A DNA stretch of 64,000 nucleotides from Endozoicomonas sp. Mp262 (GCF_025643335.1 NZ_CP092489.1:1592001-1656000), one strand, 5' to 3'. Counted from the stretch's first letter, positions 33,308 through 43,932 are shown. Notes: a model not told the origin generated them from the sequence alone. Translations and numbers: made by a program.

Positions 33308-35872
33308 GTGAAAGGTTATCTTTTGGTTAAGCAGAATTTAAACTTGGGTATTTATAAAGAAAATGAGACGGCGCGTGTTCTGGAGGATGAGAAGAGGCGG
33401 CCTATTTTTTTTAATGATAGAAGTATTAAGGTTTATCCAAGTGTTTTTTCTAAGCTAAGTTGCAAGCAAAAAATGCAGGCGCAAAAAAGTCTTAAGGAAT
33501 ATAAAGTTCGTAACAGTTGTGAAAATTTGATAAATAGAATAAAAGAAGTTGATGCAGAAAAAGGCGAGCGTTTGAATAAAAAATTTAATAGCATGAAAAG
33601 TTTAGAAAAACTGGAAGAGTTTGAAGGTGCTTTAAAATATACACTCTCGGAATTAGCAGGGGAACGCTTGACAAAAAATAATCCAGATATAACAGACTTA
33701 TCTGACTCTGACAGGCCGATGAAACTGGGTGAAAGATTTTCAGAACTTTATGATAATGAGTGGACAGATGCATTTGAAGCTTTAGATCGTTCTGGCAAGG
33801 CTGAAAAGAGCATTATAAATAAACTAAGGGACTGTGTTTTTGAGGCGGAAAAAATTTCAGCTCAAATAGAAGACAAACCTGAAGTTATTGAAAAAGAGGG
33901 TATAAAACTAGTTTGTAGATTATTTGGTAAAAGTCATTCGAATGATGAAAAACTATGTGCCTATGCTAAAAAATCACTGTCTATACTCGTTAAAGCTAAA
34001 AATCAAAGCCCCCCTATTGTACTTATGCCAGTGGCAAAACCGGGCTCGCAGATGGATGCAGGATATTATAGGGACTATACACAGTCCGGAAAAATCACTG
34101 ACTATGTTGTTTGGCCTGCAATGCAGCTTTATAAAGATGGACCTCTTCTATGCAAAGGTGTAGCCCAGCCTCTTAAACAAAAAGTACGTTCTAAACGCTC
34201 TTTGCTCCCTGAAAAACAATCAGCTAAAACTACTAATCCCGCTCAGTTGGTGAAAAATCAAAACCCTGAAATCTATCATGAGTTTGAAATAAACTTAAAA
34301 CGATTGAAAAACCTGGATCCTCATTCTGTTGATTCCTTCAAGTCTATCGCTGATTTTGAACAGGAACTCTCAAATGTTAATAATAAAAATCAGTTGGTTT
34401 TTTTGTTGAATAGTTTAAAGGCGGCTTTAAAAGAAATCGATGTGAAAAGACAGCATGAAGTTACGTCTGGATTTAGTGAGCTGTATGATGATTTATGGAC
34501 AGATACCCATGAAATGTTAGTTGGCTCTGGAAAAACTGAGAGAGAAGCTATTGCCTTATTAAGGGATCTGATGTTTTGTGCAGAAGAAAATATAGAGAAT
34601 AATGCTGGAGTAACCTCGATTGAGGTTTTGAATGATTTTGCTAAAAAACAAAAGGATACTGTAGATAAGCAAATGTTATTACCTTATCTCAATAAAGCGA
34701 TGCCGATTTTGAAAAAGGCAAAGACACTTACTCCTGTCATTAAACTTACACAGCTTCCTGAATCAAAATCTGAAATGGATAAGAGCATGTATAAGGGGTA
34801 TACTCGCTCAGGAAATATAATTGATTTTGTAGTATGGCCATCGTTACATCGAGAAGATGAAATTATATCCAAAGGAGTGGCTGAAGCAGTGGCCGTTGAT
34901 AATAAAAAGAAAGAAGTAAAAGTGACTGGTCTATATAAAGAATGTAAGGAAACTATTGATAGAATAATTGTTTTAGACCCTAAAAGAAAAGATGGGTTAA
35001 ATGAGAGGTTGATAAAATCTAATGGTAAAGGCTATCTTGGCAACTTTAAAAAAGAGTTGTTAAATGAACTTTCCCAGCTGATGGGTGAACGGCTGAGAAA
35101 AGGTAATCCAAATATAACCGATTTGTCTGATCCTGATAGGCCGATGAAGCTGGGTGAAAGATTTTCAGAGCTTTATAATAATGAATGGTCAGATGCATTT
35201 GAAGCTTTAGAGCGTTCTGGCAAGGATGAAAAGAGTATTATAAATAAACTAAGGGACTTTGTTTTTGAGGCGGAAAAAATTTCAGGTCGAATAGAAGATA
35301 AGCCTGAAATTATTGGAAAAGAGGCCGTAAAACTAGCCCATACATTATTTGGTAAAAGTCATGCAGATGATGAAGATCTACGCACCTATATTAGGGAAGC
35401 TTTATCTATATTAGTCAAAGCTAAAAATCATAGTCCACCTGTTGTTCTCAAGCCCATGGCAAAGCCGGGTTCACAGATGGATCTAAACAGTTACAAGCCT
35501 TATACTCAAACTGGGACAACCGTTGAATATGATGTCTGGCCTGCTATGTTGCTTTATAAAGATGGGCCTCTTCTGTGTAAAGGTGTAGCTCAGCCAGTAA
35601 AAGCAGGAGTCGAAGAAGACATAAAAGAAAAGCTAAACTTATTTGTCAATAATAAACTTGATATTAGTGCTGCCTATCAATGGCTAAAGAATCAGGATTT
35701 GCTTGTATTGCGACTGATACAGAAAAATTTTGACCAATATACCCGTAACTCTGAAATAGACAATGCACCTGCGCTTAAACGGGCTGTAGATGAGGTGGTT
35801 GCACAAATGAATCGAGCCAAACCATTTGTTCACAGCACCCAGCGTAATCGAGTTGATCCTACATGGCTTTAA
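33308..35872 (+). CDS. Three-repeat protein with MIEAP-like domains
   Basis: An 854-residue soluble protein made of three related domains at about 137-290, 382-530 and 612-764, each beginning with a (S/E)ELYxxxWTD helix and ending with SGxxxDxVVWP and GPLLCKGVAQ. This pattern resembles, from memory, the C-terminal domain of animal mitochondria-eating protein (MIEAP/SPATA18), which is expanded in marine invertebrates. Domains 1 and 3 are nearly identical in protein and close at DNA level, indicating recent internal duplication; domain 2 is diverged. Each is preceded by a helical segment of about 60-90 residues (YKECKETIDRI type). GTG start with TGGAGG seven bases upstream. Low GC; flanked by IS sequences. 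Transfer from an animal host is an inference. Confidence 0.7.
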   Translation: MKGYLLVKQNLNLGIYKENETARVLEDEKRRPIFFNDRSIKVYPSVFSKLSCKQKMQAQKSLKEYKVRNSCENLINRIKEVDAEKGERLNKKFNSMKSLEKLEEFEGALKYTLSELAGERLTKNNPDITDLSDSDRPMKLGERFSELYDNEWTDAFEALDRSGKAEKSIINKLRDCVFEAEKISAQIEDKPEVIEKEGIKLVCRLFGKSHSNDEKLCAYAKKSLSILVKAKNQSPPIVLMPVAKPGSQMDAGYYRDYTQSGKITDYVVWPAMQLYKDGPLLCKGVAQPLKQKVRSKRSLLPEKQSAKTTNPAQLVKNQNPEIYHEFEINLKRLKNLDPHSVDSFKSIADFEQELSNVNNKNQLVFLLNSLKAALKEIDVKRQHEVTSGFSELYDDLWTDTHEMLVGSGKTEREAIALLRDLMFCAEENIENNAGVTSIEVLNDFAKKQKDTVDKQMLLPYLNKAMPILKKAKTLTPVIKLTQLPESKSEMDKSMYKGYTRSGNIIDFVVWPSLHREDEIISKGVAEAVAVDNKKKEVKVTGLYKECKETIDRIIVLDPKRKDGLNERLIKSNGKGYLGNFKKELLNELSQLMGERLRKGNPNITDLSDPDRPMKLGERFSELYNNEWSDAFEALERSGKDEKSIINKLRDFVFEAEKISGRIEDKPEIIGKEAVKLAHTLFGKSHADDEDLRTYIREALSILVKAKNHSPPVVLKPMAKPGSQMDLNSYKPYTQTGTTVEYDVWPAMLLYKDGPLLCKGVAQPVKAGVEEDIKEKLNLFVNNKLDISAAYQWLKNQDLLVLRLIQKNFDQYTRNSEIDNAPALKRAVDEVVAQMNRAKPFVHSTQRNRVDPTWL

Positions 35873-35960
35873 GGCCTGGTATCCAGTCATGATGTTGGCT
35901 TTACTGTTTTATGGTTGTATTACCGAAGCCTTTTCCAGCCTGATCCACCGCTTCCAGATA
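35860..35960 (+). pseudogene. Transposase remnant, IS1182-like
   Basis: HGFKAWYPVMMLALLFYGCI and the following TEAFSS resemble the N-terminal part of IS1182-type transposases (the HP-MML-LLY-G-FSSR pattern). It overlaps the 3' end of the three-repeat gene in another frame, and the sequence then degenerates. It is a short remnant only. Confidence 0.45.
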
Positions 35961-36040
35961 CTGCTGCTAATGTGCCGGAATGAATGCGCTGGCGTTTGTT
36001 GTTGCCGTAGGGGGTAATATATAGCAGCAGAAAATGCACA

Positions 36041-36190
36041 ATGGAATTAGTAGATCATTTCAATGCAATTGTTGGGTGGTCAGGGCTGATGTTTGGTTAT
36101 GGAGGTGAATCCATTGGCGCTGTGCTTGAGCCTGACTGCTCTATATCAATAAACCATGCAGTCATGGATGATAAAGTCACCAAACAATAG
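36041..36190 (+). CDS. Doubtful 49-residue reading frame
   Basis: ATG at 36041 opens a 49-codon frame (MELVDHFNAIVGWSGLMFGY...) with no clear ribosome-binding site and no recognised family. It may be a gene fragment in the rearranged stretch between the three-repeat gene and sstT. Confidence 0.25.
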   Translation: MELVDHFNAIVGWSGLMFGYGGESIGAVLEPDCSISINHAVMDDKVTKQ

Positions 36191-36354
36191 ATATAAGACA
36201 AATTGTTGTTTTTCCAGACTTAAGGCTCGTTGAATCAACGGCCTTTTGCAGGATTGGTAGTAAGACCAGTCACTTAACAGCATTCATTCAATAGCAATTA
36301 TAACAACTGGCCCCGGTTCTCTTTTTGAAAATAACAAAGGGGCAGGAGGAAGTA

Positions 36355-37608
36355 ATGGGACGAATGTTTTATCGTGTAGGAGAGTGGTTGTCAGGCGGTA
36401 GTCTTGTAATGAGAATACTGATAGCCATTATTGCCGGTATCTTGCTGGCTGGTCTGATGCCCTCGGCAGCTGTTCCTGTTGGGTTTCTTGGTATGTTATT
36501 TGTGAATGCCCTGAAGGCCGTTGCACCTGTTTTAGTGCTGGTTCTGGTGGCATCATCCATTGCAAATCAAAAAAGCAGTTCTCAAACCAGTATGAAACCT
36601 ATTGTTGTTTTGTATCTGGTGGGTACGTTTCTGGCTGCATTAATTGCAGTCATTATGAGTTTTCTTTTCCCCACTACCCTGACATTAATGACTGCGAACC
36701 ACAGTACGGTACCCCCTTCCGGTATTGTTGAAGTCTTTAATGTCCTCCTGTTAAAGATGGTGGATAATCCGATAAGTGCGCTGATGAATGCTAATTTTAT
36801 CGGTATTTTGGTATGGGGTGTGGCCTTGGGTTTCTTTTTGCGTCATGCATCAGAAAGTACCAAAACCATGCTGTCTGACTTGGCTCACGGCATTTCATCC
36901 ATTGTCCGCTTTGTGATTCAGCTGGCACCTTTTGGTATTTTTGGCTTGGTATCCAGCACTATTGCCAAAACAGGATTTGGTGCCTTGATTGGTTATTCCC
37001 AGTTATTGGTAGTGCTTATTGGCACAATGCTGATCCTGGCGTTGATCATCAATCCGCTGATTGTTTATCTGAAAATCAAAAAAAATCCATACCCGCTGGT
37101 ATTCCGTTGTCTCCGTGAAAGTGGCGTAACGGCTTTCTTCACCCGTAGCTCAGCAGCTAATATTCCCGTGAATATGCAACTGTGCAAAAATCTGAATTTG
37201 CATGAAGATACCTATTCTGTGTCTATTCCCCTGGGGGCAACCATTAATATGGGCGGTGCTGCCATCACCATTACTGTACTGACCCTGGCGGCAGTGCATA
37301 CATTGGGGATTCAGGTGGATATAGCAACAGCGCTGTTGTTAAGCCTTATTGCCGCTATTTCAGCTTGTGGTGCCTCTGGCGTCGCCGGTGGTTCCTTATT
37401 ACTCATTCCATTGGCCTGTAGCCTGTTTGGTATTGACAGTGATATTGCCATGCAGGTGGTTGCTGTCGGCTTTATTATCGGTGTGTTACAGGATTCCTGT
37501 GAGACCGGTCTGAACAGTTCTACCGATGCCCTGTTCACAGCGGCAGCCTGCATGGCTGATGAGGCAAAGCAGGAACAAACTGAAGGTAAGGTAGTGCACA
37601 ATCACTAG
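36355..37608 (+). CDS. sstT: Serine/threonine:sodium symporter
   Basis: A dicarboxylate/amino acid:cation symporter family (DAACS) protein of 417 residues, matching SstT (414 in E. coli) throughout. It imports serine and threonine with Na+. It has about eight membrane segments plus two re-entrant hairpins; the signature [18 protein letters not shown] and [16 protein letters not shown] forms the substrate site, with [13 protein letters not shown] near the end. The ATG at 36355 has AGGAGG about six bases upstream, which decides the start over the TTG at 36325. Confidence 0.95.
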   Translation: MGRMFYRVGEWLSGGSLVMRILIAIIAGILLAGLMPSAAVPVGFLGMLFVNALKAVAPVLVLVLVASSIANQKSSSQTSMKPIVVLYLVGTFLAALIAVIMSFLFPTTLTLMTANHSTVPPSGIVEVFNVLLLKMVDNPISALMNANFIGILVWGVALGFFLRHASESTKTMLSDLAHGISSIVRFVIQLAPFGIFGLVSSTIAKTGFGALIGYSQLLVVLIGTMLILALIINPLIVYLKIKKNPYPLVFRCLRESGVTAFFTRSSAANIPVNMQLCKNLNLHEDTYSVSIPLGATINMGGAAITITVLTLAAVHTLGIQVDIATALLLSLIAAISACGASGVAGGSLLLIPLACSLFGIDSDIAMQVVAVGFIIGVLQDSCETGLNSSTDALFTAAACMADEAKQEQTEGKVVHNH

Positions 37609-37658
37609 TTCGTTATGACAGAGGGGAATACAGCCTTATGCCTATTCCCCTCTAACCT

Positions 37659-38099
37659 CTAACCATTCTGCCTGCTTTCCCAGGCATCCATCCTCTTTTT
37701 TATCGCATTGTAACGCTCCAGGGGCATTCCATTTTTTGCCAGTTCGCGCTCTTTTACCAGAGAATTGTCTTTAGTGACAATAGTGAGTTTGTAGCCGTTA
37801 TCCGTAGGTATAACTTCGCCTACTTTAAGATTGGGGTTACCCTTGCGGAGCAGGCGGGCTTCCGCCAGAGTCCTGGTTTCATCGGCGGTATAGCTGCGGT
37901 TCATCTGTTCTTTCATTCCTGGGCCTCTCGTACCATGTCTGCCATGATGCCCTTTCTGCCCCTGATGCATTTGATGGCCTCCATAACAGCCACCACCGGA
38001 TTTGCCATCATTATTATCGTTGTCCCCCCACCAGGCAAAGGCTGATGAAGTGGATAGTGCTGTTGCTAAAGCGGCTGCCATCATGATTGTTTTTTTCAT
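37659..38099 (-). CDS. His-rich periplasmic protein
   Basis: A 146-residue exported protein: signal peptide MKKTIMMAAALATALSTSSAFA, then a His/Gly-rich segment (CYGGHQMHQGQKGHHGRHG) likely to bind metal, then a charged helical part with no recognised fold. It is transcribed away from a response regulator/sensor pair 185 bases off, so it is a candidate target or accessory of that system. A CpxP/Spy-like role is possible, but the LTxxQ motifs of that family are not evident. Confidence 0.75.
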   Translation of the reverse strand: MKKTIMMAAALATALSTSSAFAWWGDNDNNDGKSGGGCYGGHQMHQGQKGHHGRHGTRGPGMKEQMNRSYTADETRTLAEARLLRKGNPNLKVGEVIPTDNGYKLTIVTKDNSLVKERELAKNGMPLERYNAIKKRMDAWESRQNG

Positions 38100-38153
38100 A
38101 AGTGGGTCTCCATTTGAATGATAACTTCTATGGAAACCATTAAAGCCTCCAGA

Positions 38154-38192
38154 TGTCGCAGAAATGTCCCTGAAGGTCGATTAATTGTCGCA
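38154..38192. promoter_or_regulatory. Direct repeat TGTCGCA, possible response-regulator site
   Basis: TGTCGCA occurs at 38154-38160 and 38186-38192 in the divergent promoter region. OmpR-type regulators often bind direct repeats, but the 32-base spacing is longer than usual, so this is tentative. Confidence 0.35.
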
Positions 38193-38284
38193 AATTGTAT
38201 CAATTGCCAGAATAGCTATCCAAAGGTGCAGTATCCGGCCTTTATAATTCCAATGAACAGGGTATGCAGTGCTGAGGTTGGCAG

Positions 38285-39001
38285 ATGAATAAGCATATTT
38301 TAATAGTGGATGATCATTGTGAAATTCGAGATCTACTGGGGCAGTATCTGGCCAAGCATGGCTATCAGGTGAGCCTGGCGGATGGTGGTCAAGCCATGCG
38401 AGCTGTATTGGCAGCAGAAAAAATAGATCTGGTGGTGCTGGATATTATGATGCCGGGGGAAGATGGTTTATCCCTTTGTCGTTATTTGCAGGACAATAAT
38501 GATCCTCCGGTGATCATGTTAACAGCTATGAGTGAAGAGGCAGATACTATCGTAGGTCTGGAAATGGGAGCGGACGACTATGTCACCAAACCCTTTAGTC
38601 CAAGGGAATTATTGGCACGGATTAAAGCAGTACTGAGAAGATCAGAGCATACAATGATTCAAGAACCCGCTAAAGCAGATTGTCGCGAAGTGCTGTTTGA
38701 AGGTTGGCGATTTGATATTAATCAACACCAGTTGATAAGGGATGATGGACTACTGGTGCCGCTCAGTGCTGCGGAGTACCGACTGTTAAATGCCTTTCTG
38801 GAACATGCTCATCAAGTATTGAGCCGCGATCAGCTAATGGATTTGACTAAAGGTCGTGAAGCCTTACCTTTTGACCGCAGTATTGATAACCAGATTAGTC
38901 GGCTGCGAAAAAAAATAGAAAAAGACCCTCGTCATCCAACCTTAATTAAAACCGTTTGGGGCGGTGGGTATATGTTCACAGAAAAAGCACGGTCTGCATG
39001 A
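38285..39001 (+). CDS. OmpR-family response regulator
   Basis: A 238-residue regulator: receiver domain with acidic pair DD (10-11), phosphoacceptor Asp in VVLDIMMPGEDG, Thr in MLTAMS and Lys in VTKPFSPRELLARI, then a winged-helix DNA-binding domain (LSAAEYRLLNAFLEH, RSIDNQISRLRKKIE, VWGGGYMF). It overlaps the sensor gene by an ATGA junction. Its divergent neighbour is the His-rich periplasmic protein. Confidence 0.93.
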   Translation: MNKHILIVDDHCEIRDLLGQYLAKHGYQVSLADGGQAMRAVLAAEKIDLVVLDIMMPGEDGLSLCRYLQDNNDPPVIMLTAMSEEADTIVGLEMGADDYVTKPFSPRELLARIKAVLRRSEHTMIQEPAKADCREVLFEGWRFDINQHQLIRDDGLLVPLSAAEYRLLNAFLEHAHQVLSRDQLMDLTKGREALPFDRSIDNQISRLRKKIEKDPRHPTLIKTVWGGGYMFTEKARSA

Positions 39002-40470
39002 AAAAAATTCTGCCCTCAAGCCTGGTGGCGCAAATGGTTTTGGCGGTATTGCTGGCGTTGATACTGGCACAGGTTATAAGTCTGGCTATTTTAGGGAGTG
39101 CTTATAAAACAGTATTGTTTGACATTAACCAGAAGTCACAGTTGAGGCAGGTAGAGTCCCTGGTCTGGCTGCTGGAAGAGAGTTCCTTGAATGAATATGG
39201 CGCTATTCTTGCCGCGTCAAGATCGCGAACAGTGTGGTTCACTGTGGATGATGCCACCCCCATTAAATCAACAATAATGACTGCCAGAGAGCAACGGTTA
39301 GAGCAACGCCTGTTGGATCGATTAGGTCTGTATTATCAGGGACGTATTCTCGTCAATATTAATGACAGGTCAGGAGAGCGAAGAAGGCAAAAAGAAAACA
39401 TGGCCAGTGTTGAAGGGTTAAGGGGAGGGGCTTGCCGGAAGCCTGACAGTTGTGATCACCCATGGCATCACCATCGTCGTATGATGGATGGGGTGAGAGG
39501 GGAGTATGCAGGTAATAAACCACCCAGGCTCACCAGTCTTAAACTGTCAGTGCAATTGCAAAATGGGTTATGGCTGAACTTAAGGGCTTCATCACCGGTA
39601 GCGCCTCCTCTGGCGGCGGGACAGACCATTATTTTTCTCGGGCTGTCCATCGTGTTTGTCCTGGTGGCGCTGGCTTTTATGCTTCGGAGGATTACCAAGC
39701 CTTTGCGGATGCTGACCAGGGCATCCAACCGCCTGGGGGTTGGCGAGCAGGTTGGGCCGCTGCCTGAGTCCGGGCCGGGTGACTTGAAGGAAACGGTGCG
39801 AGCCTTTAATCAGATGAATGATCGTTTACAGCGGTTTGTTTCTGATCGTACCCGCATGTTAGCGGCCTTATCCCACGACCTGCGCACGCCTATTACCTCT
39901 ATGCGTTTACGTGTTGAGTTGATGCCTGATAGCAAAGACCGGGACCGGTTGCTGTCAACTCTGGATGAAATGCAGCAGATGTCTGAGGCCACCCTGGCAT
40001 TTATGCGGCAGGCGGCTGATAACGAGCAAACCCGACAGGTTGAGCTGAATGCTATGCTGGGAAGCTTGTGTGATGATTTGGCTGAGTTGGGTGCTAATGT
40101 TCAGTTTCATGAGGGGGAACAGGCGGTTATTTGTTGTCGTCCGGTCAGTATGAAGCGTGCCTGTCGAAATCTGATTGAAAATGCTGTCAAATATGGTGAG
40201 AAAGCAGAGGTGTGTTTTTTCCGTGACCAGGACAAGACATTGACTATTGTCATTCAGGATGCAGGTCCTGGTATTCCTGAAGATAAGATAAAAAAAGTGT
40301 TTGAACCCTTCTTTCGTCTGGAAGGGTCTAGAAACCGTGATACAGGGGGTATAGGATTAGGGCTGGCAATTGCCAGAAATATTGTTCGTAATCATGGTGG
40401 TGATATAGAGCTGGCCAACAGTGCCCAGGGATTCCAGGTTAAGGTAATCTTGCCCGGTATTTTGGGGTAA
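38998..40470 (+). CDS. Sensor histidine kinase with His-rich periplasmic segment
   Basis: A 490-residue inner-membrane kinase: membrane segment 9-33, periplasmic domain to about 200, second membrane segment, HAMP, HisKA (LAALSHDLRTPITSM with the phosphoacceptor His) and HATPase (NLIENAVKYGE, DAGPGIPED, GIGLGLAIA). The periplasmic part contains CRKPDSCDHPWHHHRRMMDG, a plausible metal-binding site, matching the His-rich gene next door. The ATG at 38998 overlaps the regulator stop. Confidence 0.92.
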   Translation: MKKILPSSLVAQMVLAVLLALILAQVISLAILGSAYKTVLFDINQKSQLRQVESLVWLLEESSLNEYGAILAASRSRTVWFTVDDATPIKSTIMTAREQRLEQRLLDRLGLYYQGRILVNINDRSGERRRQKENMASVEGLRGGACRKPDSCDHPWHHHRRMMDGVRGEYAGNKPPRLTSLKLSVQLQNGLWLNLRASSPVAPPLAAGQTIIFLGLSIVFVLVALAFMLRRITKPLRMLTRASNRLGVGEQVGPLPESGPGDLKETVRAFNQMNDRLQRFVSDRTRMLAALSHDLRTPITSMRLRVELMPDSKDRDRLLSTLDEMQQMSEATLAFMRQAADNEQTRQVELNAMLGSLCDDLAELGANVQFHEGEQAVICCRPVSMKRACRNLIENAVKYGEKAEVCFFRDQDKTLTIVIQDAGPGIPEDKIKKVFEPFFRLEGSRNRDTGGIGLGLAIARNIVRNHGGDIELANSAQGFQVKVILPGILG

Positions 40471-40655
40471 GGGTGAAAGTGAAGCGATGGGTGATGTACC
40501 GCACACTTGTGCTAACCCGCAGGAAAATTGCCTGTATTCCTTATCTTCTTGCACGTGATTGGCCGTTATTATAGAACGCTGGATCAAGAGGCGTTTACGT
40601 TGCTAAAACAGGGCGAGCAGCCTGGAAAATCGTCGATACCAAGAAATGACTTGTG

Positions 40656-40684
40656 TTGACACGCTGTTTTGTGCTTTGTAAAAT
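40656..40684 (+). promoter_or_regulatory. Promoter of the S10 operon
   Basis: TTGACA at 40656-40661 and TAAAAT at 40679-40684 with ideal 17-base spacing, about 70 bases before rpsJ. The leader is too short to hold the L4-responsive structure known upstream of E. coli rpsJ. Confidence 0.85.
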
Positions 40685-40745
40685 GTCGCGTCTTTTGTCT
40701 AGGTGACATGGATCACCGGACCAAGTTCTTTATTACCATGGTTAG

Positions 40746-41066
<321 letters not shown>

Positions 41067-41247
41067 TTACGGTCACGGGCGCTATTCAGTGTGCGCAGAT
41101 CATTCGTGAAAAACACCGTTTGGAACGAGTGATATCCAGTCAGGATTCTCTATTGGCGAAAGCCTTGAAAGTATGTTGGCTGTTTGTGTAACGCTCTGAA
41201 ATGAGCGGCCATAGTGGGTAATAGCCCCGTACACGAGAGAGGTTGAA

Positions 41248-41886
41248 ATGACTATTGGATTAGTCGGCAAGAAGTGCGGTATGACCCGCATTTTTACCGA
41301 AGACGGCGCTTCTGTGCCGGTCACTGTTATTGAGGTTGATCCTAACCGCATTGCTCAGGTTAAAACCCTGGACGCTGACGGATACAACGCGATTCAGGTG
41401 ACTACTGGAGCCAAGAAGGGTAGCCGTGTAAGCAAGCCCGAAGCGGGCCATTTTGCCAAGGCTGGCGTTGAAGCTGGTCGCGGTCTTTGGGAATTCCGTA
41501 CAGACGCTGATGCTGAATACAAGCAAGGCGATCTGATCGGAGTTGATCTGTTTGAACAGGGTCAGAAAGTAGACGTTACTGGACGTTCCAAGGGTAAGGG
41601 TTTCCAGGGCGCTATCAAGCGTTGGAACTTCCGTACTCAGGATGCTACTCACGGTAACTCTCTGTCTCACCGTGCACCTGGCTCCATCGGTCAGTGTCAA
41701 ACCCCAGGCCGTGTCTTCAAAGGCAAGAAAATGGCTGGGCACATGGGTGACGTGAAAACTACTGTTCAGTCCCTGGAAATCGTTCGCGTTGACGCTGAGC
41801 GTAACCTGCTGTTGATCAAAGGTGCGGTACCTGGTGCTACCGGTGCTGACGTGATCGTTAAGCCTGCAGTAAAAGTTAGCGCCTGA
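41248..41886 (+). CDS. rplC: 50S ribosomal protein L3
   Basis: L3 binds near the 23S 3' end and is an early assembly protein. 212 residues; the long loop reaching the peptidyl transferase centre contains [23 protein letters not shown], including the Gln that PrmB methylates in enterics (GQCQTPGRV). AGAGAGG precedes the ATG. Confidence 0.98.
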   Translation: MTIGLVGKKCGMTRIFTEDGASVPVTVIEVDPNRIAQVKTLDADGYNAIQVTTGAKKGSRVSKPEAGHFAKAGVEAGRGLWEFRTDADAEYKQGDLIGVDLFEQGQKVDVTGRSKGKGFQGAIKRWNFRTQDATHGNSLSHRAPGSIGQCQTPGRVFKGKKMAGHMGDVKTTVQSLEIVRVDAERNLLLIKGAVPGATGADVIVKPAVKVSA

Positions 41887-41897
41887 GGGGATAGACG

Positions 41898-42500
41898 ATG
41901 GAACTGAATGTAACAGGTGCAGGCGCTGTTCAGGTCTCAGATCTGACTTTCGGTGCTGAATTTAATGAATCCCTGGTTCATCAGGCGGTTGTTGCTTTCA
42001 TGGCAGGCGGTCGTCAGGGCACTCGTGCCCAGAAGAACCGTAGCGATGTAAGTGGCGGTGGCCGTAAGCCATGGCGTCAAAAAGGTACTGGTCGTGCACG
42101 TGCCGGTACTATCCGTAGCCCACTGTGGCGCGGGGGCGGCAAGACCTTTGCTGCCAAGCCTCAGGATCATGCCCAGAAGCTGAACAAAAAGATGTACCGT
42201 GGTGCTCTGCGTTCTATTCTGTCTGAGCTGATTCGTCAGGAGCGTCTGGTTGTTGTTGACCAGTTTGCTGTTGAGGCTCCAAAGACCAAAGAGATGGTAG
42301 CCAAGCTGAAAGAACTGAGCGTTGATAATGCTCTGGTTGTTGCCGACGAAGTTGAGCAAAATCTGTATCTGGCTGCCCGCAACATCCCGCACGTAGACGT
42401 TCGTGATGTACAAGGCGTTGATCCGGTCAGCCTGATTGCTCATGAAAAGGTTGTCATGACAACAGCTGCCGTCAAGAAATTCGAGGAGATGCTGGGATGA
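41898..42500 (+). CDS. rplD: 50S ribosomal protein L4
   Basis: L4 lines the exit tunnel through its extended loop ([29 protein letters not shown]) and in enterics represses the S10 operon. 200 residues. Its last codons overlap the start of rplW by four bases. Confidence 0.98.
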   Translation: MELNVTGAGAVQVSDLTFGAEFNESLVHQAVVAFMAGGRQGTRAQKNRSDVSGGGRKPWRQKGTGRARAGTIRSPLWRGGGKTFAAKPQDHAQKLNKKMYRGALRSILSELIRQERLVVVDQFAVEAPKTKEMVAKLKELSVDNALVVADEVEQNLYLAARNIPHVDVRDVQGVDPVSLIAHEKVVMTTAAVKKFEEMLG

Positions 42501-42793
42501 ACCAGGAGCGTATCTATCAGGTTCTGCTTGGTCCGCACATTTCTGAGAAGGCCACTGTTGTAGCTGATGAACACGGCCAGTACGTCTTCAAGGTAGCCAA
42601 GACAGCCACCAAGCTTGAAATCAAAAAAGCAGTTGAACAGTTGTTTGAAGTGGGCGTTCAGTCCGTTCGCACTGTTGTGGTTAAGGGTAAGACCAAGCGT
42701 ACTCGTCACGGTATGGGCAAGCGCTCAGACTGGAAGAAGGCGTACGTCAGCCTGGAGCAAGGTCAGGAAATTGACTTTGCCGATGCGGAATAA
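42497..42793 (+). CDS. rplW: 50S ribosomal protein L23
   Basis: L23 sits at the tunnel exit and docks trigger factor and SRP. 98 residues; landmarks [15 protein letters not shown] and [18 protein letters not shown]. The ATG overlaps the rplD stop (ATGA). Confidence 0.98.
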   Translation: MNQERIYQVLLGPHISEKATVVADEHGQYVFKVAKTATKLEIKKAVEQLFEVGVQSVRTVVVKGKTKRTRHGMGKRSDWKKAYVSLEQGQEIDFADAE

Positions 42794-42804
42794 GGGGTTA
42801 AGTA

Positions 42805-43632
42805 ATGGCCGTAGTTAAATGTAAGCCGACTTCTCCGGGTCGCCGCTTCGTTGTCAAGGTTGTTAATTCTGATCTGCATAAGGGGCGTCCTTACGCACCT
42901 CTGCTGGAGAAGAAGAGCAAGTCTGGCGGACGCAACAACGCTGGTCGTATTACCACTCGTCATCGTGGTGGTGGTCACAAGCAGCATTACCGTATCGTAG
43001 ACTTCCGTCGTAACAAGGATGGCATTCCAGCTATCGTTGAGCGTCTGGAATACGATCCAAACCGTACTGCGCACATCGCTCTGCTGAAGTACATGGACGG
43101 TGAGCGTCGTTACATTATTGCACCTAAGGGTGTAAAAGCCGGTGCTGAGCTGGTTTCCGGTGTTGACGCACCTATCAAGGCGGGTAACACATTGCCTCTG
43201 CGCAATATCCCCCTGGGTTCCGTCATTCACTGCGTAGAACTCAAGCCAGGCAAAGGTGCGCAGATGATGCGCAGTGCTGGATCTTCTGCTCAGCTGGTAG
43301 CCCGTGAGGGTGCATACGCTACTCTGCGTCTGCGTTCCGGTGAGATGAGAAAAGTTCTGGCTGACTGTCGTGCCACTCTGGGTGAAGCCTCCAACAGCGA
43401 GCACAGCCTGCGCTCTCTGGGTAAGGCGGGTGCCAAACGCTGGCGCGGTGTTCGTCCGACTGTTCGTGGTGTTGCCATGAACCCGGTTGATCACCCGCAC
43501 GGTGGTGGTGAAGGTCGTACATCCGGTGGTCGCCATCCGGTGACTCCATGGGGTGTTCCGACTAAGGGGCGCAAGACTCGCTCCAACAAGCGTACGGACA
43601 AAATGATCGTACGTCGTCGCAGCGCGAAGTAA
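42805..43632 (+). CDS. rplB: 50S ribosomal protein L2
   Basis: L2 is needed for subunit association and peptidyl transfer. 275 residues; the essential His lies in [20 protein letters not shown], and the start [14 protein letters not shown] is conserved. Confidence 0.98.
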   Translation: MAVVKCKPTSPGRRFVVKVVNSDLHKGRPYAPLLEKKSKSGGRNNAGRITTRHRGGGHKQHYRIVDFRRNKDGIPAIVERLEYDPNRTAHIALLKYMDGERRYIIAPKGVKAGAELVSGVDAPIKAGNTLPLRNIPLGSVIHCVELKPGKGAQMMRSAGSSAQLVAREGAYATLRLRSGEMRKVLADCRATLGEASNSEHSLRSLGKAGAKRWRGVRPTVRGVAMNPVDHPHGGGEGRTSGGRHPVTPWGVPTKGRKTRSNKRTDKMIVRRRSAK

Positions 43633-43653
43633 GCCTAGAGAGAGGATACGATA

Positions 43654-43932
43654 GTGCCACGTTCTTTGAAAAAAGGCCCTTTCATCGATCTTCACCTGTT
43701 GAAGAAAGTCGAAGATGCGGCTGACAGCGGCAACAAGCGTCCGATCAAGACCTGGTCTCGCCGCTCCATGATTATCCCCACTATGGTGGGCCTGACGATT
43801 GCTGTACACAATGGTCGTCAGCACGTACCTGTTTTCGTTACTGAAGACATGGTTGGCCACAAGCTGGGTGAGTTTGCTGCTACCCGCACCTATCGTGGGC
43901 ATGCGGCAGACAAGAAAGCCAAGAAGCGCTAA
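43654..43932 (+). CDS. rpsS: 30S ribosomal protein S19
   Basis: S19 binds S13 in the 30S head. 92 residues, starting with GTG after [30 protein letters not shown] and the [19 protein letters not shown] segment are conserved. Confidence 0.98.
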   Translation: MPRSLKKGPFIDLHLLKKVEDAADSGNKRPIKTWSRRSMIIPTMVGLTIAVHNGRQHVPVFVTEDMVGHKLGEFAATRTYRGHAADKKAKKR

